DNA of 11,304 nt, taken from the NCBI GenBank assembly GCA_002505355.1, contig DAUW01000010.1, positions 1 through 11,304 on the forward strand. The letters are read 5' to 3'. The DNA is from Euryarchaeota archaeon UBA229. GTDB taxonomy: Archaea; Thermoplasmatota; Poseidoniia; Poseidoniales; Poseidoniaceae. Both the position numbers and the translations under genes were made by a program. Position 1 is the first letter of the stretch. Each line of letters opens with the position of its first letter. The notes beneath the pieces were generated by a model. It ran no database searches. It saw only the letters and a program-made list of their open reading frames with translations, and had not been told where the DNA came from. Below are positions 1-7,346 of the stretch, in pieces.

Positions 1-3000
1 GTCTTCTTCGAAATCATCATCATAGTCATCATCTTCATCAAACCAGTCCTCATCATCAAGACCTCGATTGCGAAGTATTACGATCACGATGAGTAGGAAT
101 ACTACTATGCCTGCGACGATAGCAATGAACGTGGTAATCGACACACCAAGGATCATTTCAGAGCCCGAGCCATCCGTCTGATTCACTAGCGGGCAACCGT
201 CAGCGTAACCATCACTACCCTTTGGCTCATTGGGACAATTGTCCAAGCTATCTACAACACCGTCAGAATCTGTATCTCTCTCATTTGCTGCACAACCGCT
301 GAAATCCACTGAAGTTCTGTACAGTGGATTAGTCGAAGGACACAAGTCTGGGTTCAGCCCCGTAGCGTTATCACCGTAGCCATCACCATCAATATCGCGC
401 CATTGTGTAATATCATTGATGAACGCATCAGCTAGGCCGCTGGGCGAGGCGGCAAAGTCTGCTGTAGGGTCGGAATAACCGTCTAAGTCACTATCTAAGC
501 AGCCCAGACGGTCAAGAGTTGATGTCCCACTTACGTCTGGACATTGATCTCCATCCACTCCTTGTGGGTTGTCGCCATAGCCATCACCATCAGAATCTGC
601 CCATTGGGTTGATTCAAACATGAATTCATCGTCTTCGGTGTAACCGTCATTATCCCAATCGATTTCTTTGGCGCTCTCGTCAGTACAACCATCCGCCAGC
701 ACTGGGTAGTTTTCTGGGGTGTCAGGGCACACATCAATATCGTCGGTAATTCCATCACTGTCAGAATCTTTCTGCGACAAAGAACAGCCTTCTAGGTCTG
801 GAATATCGTCTGTGGACGTGTTAGGGCACAAATCAAGGTAATCATAGACCCCATCTGAGTCGGTGTCAACTTGTCGCTGAGATTCGCTACATCCGTAGTC
901 GTCTACTGTTGCCAACCCGTTAGTCTGGGGGCAGACATCGACATCGTTGGTGACTCCATCGTTGTCATCATCTAATTGATTGTTGGCGCAACCAGTCAGA
1001 TCGACACTAAGACCAAACTGGGTGTTTGGGCAAAGGTCATTCTCGTTAATGACGAAATCACCGTCATCATCATTACCATCTATTAACGGGCAGCCAATTC
1101 CGATTGTACCGTTGATTACTCCGGGTGCGTTAGGACACACATCGGCTAGCTCACCACCCTGAAAATCGCCGAATCCATCGCCATCAGTATCCGCCCATTG
1201 ATTTGGATTATTAGGAAACGCATCGCCAGTTTGGTTCTCCCTTAGACCAGTGTTTGGGTTAACGTCATAGGTGTAGATATCACGATAATTATCTCCGTCT
1301 GTATCTATACAACCATAAAATGGATTTGTTGAATTTCCAGCAACTAGGGGACAGCCATCAATTTGCAGACCTTGGGCATTTGTGCCGTTATAGTATTCTG
1401 TGAAAACGTCTGGGTATCCGTCCTCATCAGAGTCATTTGCTGCGGCAATATTATTGGGAAAATAATCGGGATTAGTCGCATTCTTTGACCCATTATCGCC
1501 AAAGCCGTCACCGTCTGAATCAGCCCACTGGGTTGGATCATTTGGCCAGATATCGGCACCATTTGTTTGATTCCAATAATTGGACGGATCTGAAGCTCCG
1601 TCCCCGTCGGAATCTTGACATCCTAGGCGATCGAGGTAGGATGTACCATAGTCAAACTTACAGGCATCGCCGCCAATAAAATCAGAAGAGTTGTCACCAT
1701 ATCCATCACCGTCATAATCGGTATATTGTTTTGGATTGAACGGAAATTCGTCTCCCGGTGGAGCGTTGGTATCATACCATGTATCACAGCAGTCAGGGCC
1801 GTGATTGTCGCCATATGAGTCCCCATCTGAATCAAATGCCTGTTTCCAATTATCACTGAAGATATCACCATATGGGTAAAGTGAATTCCAATCTACCCAG
1901 CCATCTTGGTCGAAATCTGAGCAACCAATACGCCCCAGCCAAGAGACACCAAATGCAGTATTACAATCGTCAGTAATATCATCGTAGCCGTCGCCATCGG
2001 CGTCAAAACAGCCTAAGACGACAAGGTAAGATGGGCCGTTTTGTGTTGGACAATTATCACTAAGGGGTGCATTTACGTTGTCGCCATAACCATCTCCGTC
2101 TTGGTCAGACCACTGGTTTGGTATCAGTGGGAGATTGTCAATAGCATCAAAAATGTGGTCGTTGTCTTTATCTGGGTACAACTCTACAATTGTCATTGTG
2201 TTGCTCGTTGGTGAATTAACGTAGAGTGACAGTACACCGTTATTCTGGGAAACGTCAAATCCATTCTCAGTGGCCAATCCATCAATTGGTGACACGTGCC
2301 AAACCGCATCATCACCAAGTCCGTCATTGACCTCGAGACTGTGCCAAGAAATCATATCTGTTGTTGATTGTCTGCCGATGACGATTACGTGGGAGTTATT
2401 GGTCAAAATATCGAATTCATCGAAGCCTTCGCCGAGTCCGTGGGCGATTGCTTGCCAGCTCCCTGACAACTTGGCATACAGCGCGTTTAACTCACTGTTA
2501 ACGACAATCATCGGAATATCTTCACCAGTGGACTTTATGATTTTACTCGAGCCAAAACTCTGCGGTTGAGGAAGTAGTATGGCGTTCCAACTATTCGAGT
2601 TGTTACCTTTTTCATAAACCATCAGACTTCCACTAGATGTTAGGGCTGACAGTATCAGACCATCATCGTCATCAATTGTGAGAGACAAATTGGTAGAAGT
2701 GTCTGACTCAGCGGCAACAAATTCAATCTGGGTAGACGTATCATCGACTGAAATTAGGCTAAGATTGTTGTAATTACCGTCGTCTAGAATAGCCGCTATT
2801 CGCACAACTCCCTCGCTGTCCAGGACTGAGGCTATGGAAGGAGCTATCGAGAGTCCATCATTGGACAGGTTGTTAATTGTCCACAAACCATTGTATGATG
2901 CGATGTTCAACTCAACGGTTATCGAATTACGATAGATGATAATTGGGCTACCAGTTGAGTCGATATGCAGAGATATTGGTGACGAAATGTTAGCATTATT

Positions 3001-5724
3001 GACTACTAATTGCTCATTCCAGCCGGACTCTGTGCGCTGTGAAATTAACAGATCTTGTGAAGACGGTGCATAATATGCAACAAACGTTTCTCCATTACTA
3101 CCAATAGCAGAAGTAACATATTGTGCGTTAGAGTTTAACATACTTAATTCGGATTCAAGACCGGTATAGCCGGTGTAAGTTTTAGCTTTCAGTCCGTCTT
3201 TAACATACATCAAAATTGGAGAGCCAGATGAGGTTATCACGAAATCTGTACCACCATTGACCGGAATTTGTTGGCTTGCAATCTCTTGAATGTCCCAGTA
3301 GTTTGACTGTGAGTTGCTTTGTAATGAAATCATCTTTGTTGAACCTGAATTATCCGTATTATTCACTAAGTCAATGACGATGTATGGTACACTGCTCGAT
3401 GATGCTTGAATCTTACCATCTGTTGAAACTCCGGGAACAGCCAACTCAGTAATATCAAACAATTTACGGCTGTATAACTCAAGCGAAGCAACCTCATTTT
3501 GTAATTCATCGAACGTGTTTGAACTAAAGGCAAAGTCCGCTAAATTATCGTTGTTAACGTCCCCTGTCCCCGCCATTGCGGTTGCGTAATCGGCTAACCC
3601 ACTGGCGACAAAGTAACTGGCACCGTCAATAATTTCGGCGGAGCCTAGAACTAACTCGACTTGGCCTTGATTGATTCCAGATTTGCGGGTAATTAGTAAA
3701 TCGTTGAAGCCATCATCATTGGTATCACCTGCCGAGATGAAATTGAGGCCAAATAAATCATTGCCCCCACCTGACAGACGAGCGCTTGGTTGGTCAGCGA
3801 CGCCACTTGAGTTACCGTAGAAAGCCCATACGTTTCCGCTGTTGAATTCACCGGTTGTGTTGTACGGCTCGGAAATAAGTAATTCATCGAATCCGTCGTT
3901 ATTCATGTCATTAACTATCTGAACGCGATAGCCGAATAGGGTGCCTGCGCTGATGGACTGATAGGAGTGATCGGGGTTTGTTGCGAAGCCACTACTAGTT
4001 CCATATCTTATCTCGACTGATGAAAATCCAGAACTATCTACTAAGTCGCCGGTGTTACCGATTACTAAATCCACCAGTCCGTCGCCATTGAGGTCACCGT
4101 CAGCAGATATTGATTGCCCAAAATTACTTCCTTGCAGCATTTGATTAGGACTATCTCTCTTGACCCAAGTATCCTCAGCACCGCTACCAAAGAACAACTC
4201 AACTTTGCCGGTATCTGAGCCCTGTTGGTAATCAATTGAACAAACCAACAACTCATCACGACTATCCAAATCAAGATCTTCTACTGTCTCTAAGCAGTAT
4301 CCATACTTTTCGCCGGAGGTTAGCGGATTAGAGACTCCAGAAATGGCCGCTAGTACCTCATCGAGACCTTCTGGAGCCCCAAAGGCAAACTGCACCAAAC
4401 CATCATTGCTGTTGTGTCCGGGTGAGCCGATAGCAAGATCATCGAAACCGTCACCGTTGTAATCTCCAACTGCGAGTCCTTTACCCATCATTTGACCATC
4501 GAACTCTCCCTCCCAGCGGAGATTAGCAATTGGTGATAATCCATCCTGTGAACCATAGTGAACCGAAACACGGCCATTAGCAGACAGCGCCTGCGTATCA
4601 GCATTGGCGATGGAATTGACGAGATCGGTGAAGCCATCTCCATTGAAATCGGCAAATGCAATACTACTGGGAGATTTAGTTTCTATTTCTTCGTCGGAGA
4701 TAACATAGTCTGGCGACGAACTGAGTTGATTGGCCTGGTTAGCTAGCGAACGCTCAATATTCAGCGTAGTGTAATCACCATCGGTACTGGAGGTAAATAA
4801 CTGAAGCAGCTCCGAGCCATCAAGAGTCAAGCCAACATCATGGTGTAAATTATCAGATTCCGCAATCACGTCTCGCGAGGTTAAACCGTTCGATATTGTT
4901 AGAAGAACGGCTTGACTAAACTTTGTGTATAGCACATAAACATCGCCATTGGACGCTATTTCTAACTCAAAGTCTAGACCAACAGGACCTGTGTCTAGCA
5001 ACTCTGTTTGCCAAAATGCTCCTGTGTAGTTAATGCTGTGCAGAGCGCCGTTATCGTCTCTAAAAACCCCCCATTCGAAATGTTCTGGGGTGATTGCTAA
5101 TTCGACATTCGTTACATTTACGTCTTCGAGGATGGTTCTTGTGTGCCATTCGTCTCCATCGACATAAAGCGAGCTGGCATAGGCAATTTGACCGGCTTTC
5201 AAGTCACTGCCGTTGGTGTACAGCAGACTTGCTCGGCCATTTTCCTTAACAGCAATTGCACAGTCAAAAATTACCACGCCTTCGTCGACACCAAGAACCT
5301 CATCGACTTGGATTTCTTTGGTTGACTGTGCGAGATTTGCCCAGTAGTAATTTACTGTCCCCTCTGTGTTGTGCCAACATGCGTTTATCTCCTGCTGTGA
5401 CGACATAACAATGTCTGGGACTGTTGGTGTCCCGGCAGTCGCGGTTTGGATAACTTGATTGTGATAGATCTCTAAACCGGTCTCATACCTTACCGTGCCC
5501 GGATTGATATCTCCAAAATCTATGTAGTGCCCGGCTAAGTCATAACCATAGTCAAGCGTCAAATCCGAAATCTGATTGGTGTCTGAGGTCGATTCATAAA
5601 TCCAGTCTGGTTGCATTTTTTGAACCGACGTATGACCTATCATCGCACCTGAAACCTGGAAGACCAGGAGCAGAATCAAACACCCCGCCATCAGCGAGTT
5701 TCTAGATGAATATTCACTCGCCAC
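1..5724 (-). CDS. Giant membrane-anchored surface protein: FG-GAP propeller head on a TSP3-like calcium stalk (C-terminus cut by window edge)
   Basis: Reading the minus strand from GTG at 5724 gives 1908 codons with no stop, leaving the window in frame at base 1. Residues 1-28 form a signal peptide (one Arg, then a hydrophobic run LMAGCLILLLVFQVSGA). Residues ~30-345 are beta-rich, with Y/W-containing strands resembling a BNR- or lectin-like propeller. Residues ~350-745 hold seven FG-GAP calcium loops. Residues ~745-1180 are again beta-rich with recurring G-x-P-I-x-x-Y strands and many N-x-S/T sequons. Residues 1185-1845 are TSP3-like repeats. Residues 1859-1884 are a membrane helix, followed by LRNR and an Asp/Glu-rich tail. 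The expected topology is an outside head, one membrane span and a short inside tail. GTG is chosen because an in-frame TGA lies upstream and a start at Met12 (5691) would lose the only basic residue before the hydrophobic core. The likely role is adhesion or ligand binding at the cell surface; the ligand is unknown. The tail probably ends soon beyond the edge. Confidence 0.93.
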   Translation of the reverse strand, partial: MASEYSSRNSLMAGCLILLLVFQVSGAMIGHTSVQKMQPDWIYESTSDTNQISDLTLDYGYDLAGHYIDFGDINPGTVRYETGLEIYHNQVIQTATAGTPTVPDIVMSSQQEINACWHNTEGTVNYYWANLAQSTKEIQVDEVLGVDEGVVIFDCAIAVKENGRASLLYTNGSDLKAGQIAYASSLYVDGDEWHTRTILEDVNVTNVELAITPEHFEWGVFRDDNGALHSINYTGAFWQTELLDTGPVGLDFELEIASNGDVYVLYTKFSQAVLLTISNGLTSRDVIAESDNLHHDVGLTLDGSELLQLFTSSTDGDYTTLNIERSLANQANQLSSSPDYVISDEEIETKSPSSIAFADFNGDGFTDLVNSIANADTQALSANGRVSVHYGSQDGLSPIANLRWEGEFDGQMMGKGLAVGDYNGDGFDDLAIGSPGHNSNDGLVQFAFGAPEGLDEVLAAISGVSNPLTSGEKYGYCLETVEDLDLDSRDELLVCSIDYQQGSDTGKVELFFGSGAEDTWVKRDSPNQMLQGSNFGQSISADGDLNGDGLVDLVIGNTGDLVDSSGFSSVEIRYGTSSGFATNPDHSYQSISAGTLFGYRVQIVNDMNNDGFDELLISEPYNTTGEFNSGNVWAFYGNSSGVADQPSARLSGGGNDLFGLNFISAGDTNDDGFNDLLITRKSGINQGQVELVLGSAEIIDGASYFVASGLADYATAMAGTGDVNNDNLADFAFSSNTFDELQNEVASLELYSRKLFDITELAVPGVSTDGKIQASSSSVPYIVIDLVNNTDNSGSTKMISLQSNSQSNYWDIQEIASQQIPVNGGTDFVITSSGSPILMYVKDGLKAKTYTGYTGLESELSMLNSNAQYVTSAIGSNGETFVAYYAPSSQDLLISQRTESGWNEQLVVNNANISSPISLHIDSTGSPIIIYRNSITVELNIASYNGLWTINNLSNDGLSIAPSIASVLDSEGVVRIAAILDDGNYNNLSLISVDDTSTQIEFVAAESDTSTNLSLTIDDDDGLILSALTSSGSLMVYEKGNNSNSWNAILLPQPQSFGSSKIIKSTGEDIPMIVVNSELNALYAKLSGSWQAIAHGLGEGFDEFDILTNNSHVIVIGRQSTTDMISWHSLEVNDGLGDDAVWHVSPIDGLATENGFDVSQNNGVLSLYVNSPTSNTMTIVELYPDKDNDHIFDAIDNLPLIPNQWSDQDGDGYGDNVNAPLSDNCPTQNGPSYLVVLGCFDADGDGYDDITDDCNTAFGVSWLGRIGCSDFDQDGWVDWNSLYPYGDIFSDNWKQAFDSDGDSYGDNHGPDCCDTWYDTNAPPGDEFPFNPKQYTDYDGDGYGDNSSDFIGGDACKFDYGTSYLDRLGCQDSDGDGASDPSNYWNQTNGADIWPNDPTQWADSDGDGFGDNGSKNATNPDYFPNNIAAANDSDEDGYPDVFTEYYNGTNAQGLQIDGCPLVAGNSTNPFYGCIDTDGDNYRDIYTYDVNPNTGLRENQTGDAFPNNPNQWADTDGDGFGDFQGGELADVCPNAPGVINGTIGIGCPLIDGNDDDGDFVINENDLCPNTQFGLSVDLTGCANNQLDDDNDGVTNDVDVCPQTNGLATVDDYGCSESQRQVDTDSDGVYDYLDLCPNTSTDDIPDLEGCSLSQKDSDSDGITDDIDVCPDTPENYPVLADGCTDESAKEIDWDNDGYTEDDEFMFESTQWADSDGDGYGDNPQGVDGDQCPDVSGTSTLDRLGCLDSDLDGYSDPTADFAASPSGLADAFINDITQWRDIDGDGYGDNATGLNPDLCPSTNPLYRTSVDFSGCAANERDTDSDGVVDSLDNCPNEPKGSDGYADGCPLVNQTDGSGSEMILGVSITTFIAIVAGIVVFLLIVIVILRNRGLDDEDWFDEDDDYDDDFEED
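190..2172 (-). repeat. TSP3-like calcium-binding stalk repeats of the giant surface protein (about residues 1185-1845)
   Basis: About twenty D-x-D-x-D-G-x-x-D loops follow each other, separated by short linkers and Cys pairs of the form CP...GC. Such loops in thrombospondin type-3 and OmpA-linker repeats bind calcium and form a stiff rod. Two formats alternate. A long format has an ADAFP...PxQWxDSDGDGxGDN core and units of roughly 60-80 residues. A compact format of about 35-40 residues (DxDNDGVxDxxDxCPxT...GC) occupies roughly 620-1100. The long format returns between roughly 220 and 620. At DNA level this gives many imperfect copies of CCATCACCGTC-like sequence on the plus strand. Confidence 0.88.
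3535..4650 (-). repeat. Seven FG-GAP / integrin-alpha-like propeller blades in the giant surface protein
   Basis: Seven Asp-rich loops occur at regular spacing: DFNGDGFTD (residue 359), DYNGDGFDD (421), DLDLDSRDE (483), DLNGDGLVD (544), DMNNDGFDE (606), DTNDDGFND (667) and DVNNDNLAD (722). Spacings are 62, 62, 61, 62, 61 and 55 residues. The loops are followed by L-x-I/V-G/S strands and, in several blades, by a small-residue FG-GAP-like turn (YGSQDG, FGAPEG, YGTSSG, YGNSSG). Seven blades make a closed integrin-alpha-type propeller. The third loop is degenerate at the usual Gly position and may bind calcium differently. Confidence 0.87.
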
Positions 5725-5745
5725 GGTCGAGGGACGTGTTGATGG

Positions 5746-5752
5746 TAAAAAA
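5746..5752 (-). promoter_or_regulatory. Possible TATA-like element for the giant surface-protein gene
   Basis: A TTTTTTA run lies 22-28 nt upstream of the GTG at 5724 on the minus strand. In archaea a TATA box sits about 25 nt before the transcript start, so this position would fit a leaderless mRNA beginning at or near the GTG. No Shine-Dalgarno sequence precedes that GTG, which agrees. The match to the archaeal TATA consensus is weak and no clear BRE is visible, so this is tentative. Confidence 0.25.
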
Positions 5753-5773
5753 CCATTGCCAAGGATAGCCCAA

Positions 5774-5792
5774 TGACCCCCTACGGGGGTCA
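5774..5792. promoter_or_regulatory. Perfect 8+3+8 palindrome in a divergent intergenic region, candidate operator
   Basis: TGACCCCC, a TAC spacer and GGGGGTCA form a perfect inverted repeat. Its centre (5783) is within a base of the midpoint between the two divergent starts at 5724 and 5844. A further half-site-like TGACCC occurs at 5826-5831, 52 bp downstream of the first. The symmetry and placement suggest a dimeric regulator's binding site acting on both genes. A structured RNA leader is less likely if transcripts are leaderless. No regulator is identified. Confidence 0.5.
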
Positions 5793-5843
5793 AAACTCGA
5801 AAGTTAGGGTATCATTGACAAACTATGACCCGTTGGATACATC

Positions 5844-6467
5844 GTGGTGAAAATAGTAATTGTCGGCAATGCTCGCCGCGAAAACCTTGCTCATTGGTCG
5901 AAGGTAACCGACGAATGTGACTTAGTTATCGCCTGTGATGGAGCAATCGAAAATTGCCTAAGCAGTGGGATCAAAGTAGACGTCCTGATCGGAGACATGG
6001 ATAGCATCGACGCCCCGACGCTGGAGTATGCTAAACTGAACTCTATCGAGGTTATCCAAATTCCTGACCAAGGCAACAATGATTTGAGCAAAGCGTTATC
6101 GCATGCTAAGACTTTACAGCCAAATGTGATTGACATTATCGGGGTTGATGGGGGCAAGTCAGACCACCAATTTGCTAATTATATGAGTTTGATTGAAGCA
6201 CCGGTTGAAGCAAGAATATTACTCGATGACTGTGTGGTTTTCTGCGTGAAAAGTTCTAGTTCTGTGACCTATTCTATAGAAGTTAATCAAGAGTTTTCCT
6301 TATTCAGTGTTGGTCAAAGCACTGGAGTGACTTTGGCCGGTGGCAAGTGGGAACTAAATAACGCAACATTACAGCCTGGGTCTTACGGTTTGCACAATAT
6401 TGCGATCAGCGATCATATCACTTTGAGTTGCGAGACTGGCAGTTTGCTAGTTTTTGTCAATCGATGA
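5844..6467 (+). CDS. thiN: Thiamine pyrophosphokinase (thiamine diphosphokinase, TPK family)
   Basis: This 207-residue cytosolic enzyme is predicted to transfer a pyrophosphate group from ATP to thiamine, giving thiamine diphosphate (salvage). Length and motif order fit the TPK family: ACDGA (30-34), GDMDSI (50-55, acidic metal/ATP site), an Asp-rich segment ending NDLSKAL (79-85, where many members have KDxTD), and GVDGGKSDHQFAN (100-112, normally GAxGGRxDH...N). The C-terminal beta domain (about 148-206) contains LAGGKWEL and GLHN at 182-185, where the family usually has a Ser-Asn pair for substrate binding. These differences point to a divergent member but not a broken one. GTG at 5844 is used; the adjacent GTG at 5847 is equally possible, and an in-frame TGA lies just upstream (5826-5828). 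No Shine-Dalgarno is evident. The 3' end overlaps the opposing gene by 21 bp. The symbol follows bacterial usage; in archaea ThiN also names an unrelated thiamine-phosphate synthase domain. Confidence 0.88.
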   Translation: MVKIVIVGNARRENLAHWSKVTDECDLVIACDGAIENCLSSGIKVDVLIGDMDSIDAPTLEYAKLNSIEVIQIPDQGNNDLSKALSHAKTLQPNVIDIIGVDGGKSDHQFANYMSLIEAPVEARILLDDCVVFCVKSSSSVTYSIEVNQEFSLFSVGQSTGVTLAGGKWELNNATLQPGSYGLHNIAISDHITLSCETGSLLVFVNR

Positions 6468-7346
6468 CGCCGGCATTAGGCTCCGAATAAACTCTGAATA
6501 ATCTGATTTACCGTCCCAATCCTTAGCCAGTTGATCGACTCTGGCTATTTCCAAGGTTTTCTCTAAACCGCCCCAATCCTCAATCAGGCCTAATTTGAAA
6601 GCGGCCTTTGGAGTATAACCAGGCAAAAAATTTCGCCAGACGAATGGTATTCTCCCCGGAGTAATTTCGTTCACAACCTTGACAATCGAAGTATTACAAG
6701 TTGTGAATAGGGAATGATACCACTCCGCGTTTTGATTCAACTGATTCATCTTTTGAGCAATTGCTAGTACTAACTGGCGGTCCTTACCGGGCGGAGTTAC
6801 CGCCCGAAATAGATAATCGCGATTGCCCCGGGCATTGGTCCTAAGTCCGAGTAAATCGCGCTCGTAACCAATCAACAGGTACAACTCATATGATCGCCAA
6901 AGCCCTTTCCATGGATGGTATCTTTCTCCTTTGACACGCCGTGCCTCAAAGGAAATCGAAATACACCTACCATCGTTGAACTCAATTGTCAAAAACGTGT
7001 GGGCTAAGCCATGAATCTTGTGAAAGTGATCGACAATAAACCAAACATCCTTGATTTCTCGTAAATCGAACCTTACGTTGTCATCCCATCGTTCATCCCG
7101 ATCTCTTGTTGTCCGCCAGTTGAAGTCCCTTATTTTACTGAAGGTAACGTGATTTCCCTCAATCTTAGCCGTTGATTGAAACTCACAATCCGTATTCCAA
7201 TCTGAGTCCGTACTGGGCATCCGTGGCCTTATTCTAGTATACCAAACGTAGTACAATCTAGCTCCAATAACAGCTATTATCAAAACAAAGAAAATTACGA
7301 TATATTGCACTATTGTAAAATTAGAAAAATCCAGGTAGTTCACCAC
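6447..7346 (-). CDS. Membrane-anchored DUF4105 (Lnb N-terminal domain-like) protein
   Basis: The 299-residue protein starts with a membrane helix (about residues 12-34), then a basic stretch and one soluble domain. The domain matches the DUF4105 pattern: RDFNWRTTRDRDERWDDN (73-90), LAHTFLTIEFNDG (114-126), ISFEARRVKGERY (131-143), SYELYLLIGYERDLLGLRTN (152-171), YLFRAV (178-183) and WYHSLFTTCNTSI (209-221). This family is best known from bacterial periplasmic or membrane proteins of unknown function; H116 and C217 lie in the two best-conserved-looking segments and could be catalytic, which is inference. Orientation is uncertain: the basic residues after the helix (RIRPR) would favour an inside domain by the positive-inside rule, whereas family precedent favours outside. 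GTG at 7346 (or 7343, giving GTGA with the upstream stop) overlaps the preceding gene, so translation is probably coupled. It is the last gene of the operon. Confidence 0.85.
   Translation of the reverse strand: MVNYLDFSNFTIVQYIVIFFVLIIAVIGARLYYVWYTRIRPRMPSTDSDWNTDCEFQSTAKIEGNHVTFSKIRDFNWRTTRDRDERWDDNVRFDLREIKDVWFIVDHFHKIHGLAHTFLTIEFNDGRCISISFEARRVKGERYHPWKGLWRSYELYLLIGYERDLLGLRTNARGNRDYLFRAVTPPGKDRQLVLAIAQKMNQLNQNAEWYHSLFTTCNTSIVKVVNEITPGRIPFVWRNFLPGYTPKAAFKLGLIEDWGGLEKTLEIARVDQLAKDWDGKSDYSEFIRSLMPASSIDKN

Noticed and set aside
531..1871. Several open frames of 60-80 codons on both strands inside the left stalk region
   Set aside because: They are out-of-frame readings of the GAT/GGT-rich repeats of the giant gene, have low-complexity composition and no start signals or family features.
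190..2172. Recurring CCATCACCGTC-like motif resembling a direct-repeat array
   Set aside because: Not CRISPR: copies are imperfect, spacing is irregular and in codon register, and they encode DGDG loops of a continuous protein. The same holds for 8946-10748.
5774..5792. Palindrome as an intrinsic terminator hairpin
   Set aside because: Both flanking genes point away from it, no gene ends nearby, and there is no T-run directly after the stem.
5891..6157. 88-codon minus-strand frame opposite the thiamine kinase
   Set aside because: Antisense shadow; the plus strand encodes recognisable kinase motifs across the same bases.
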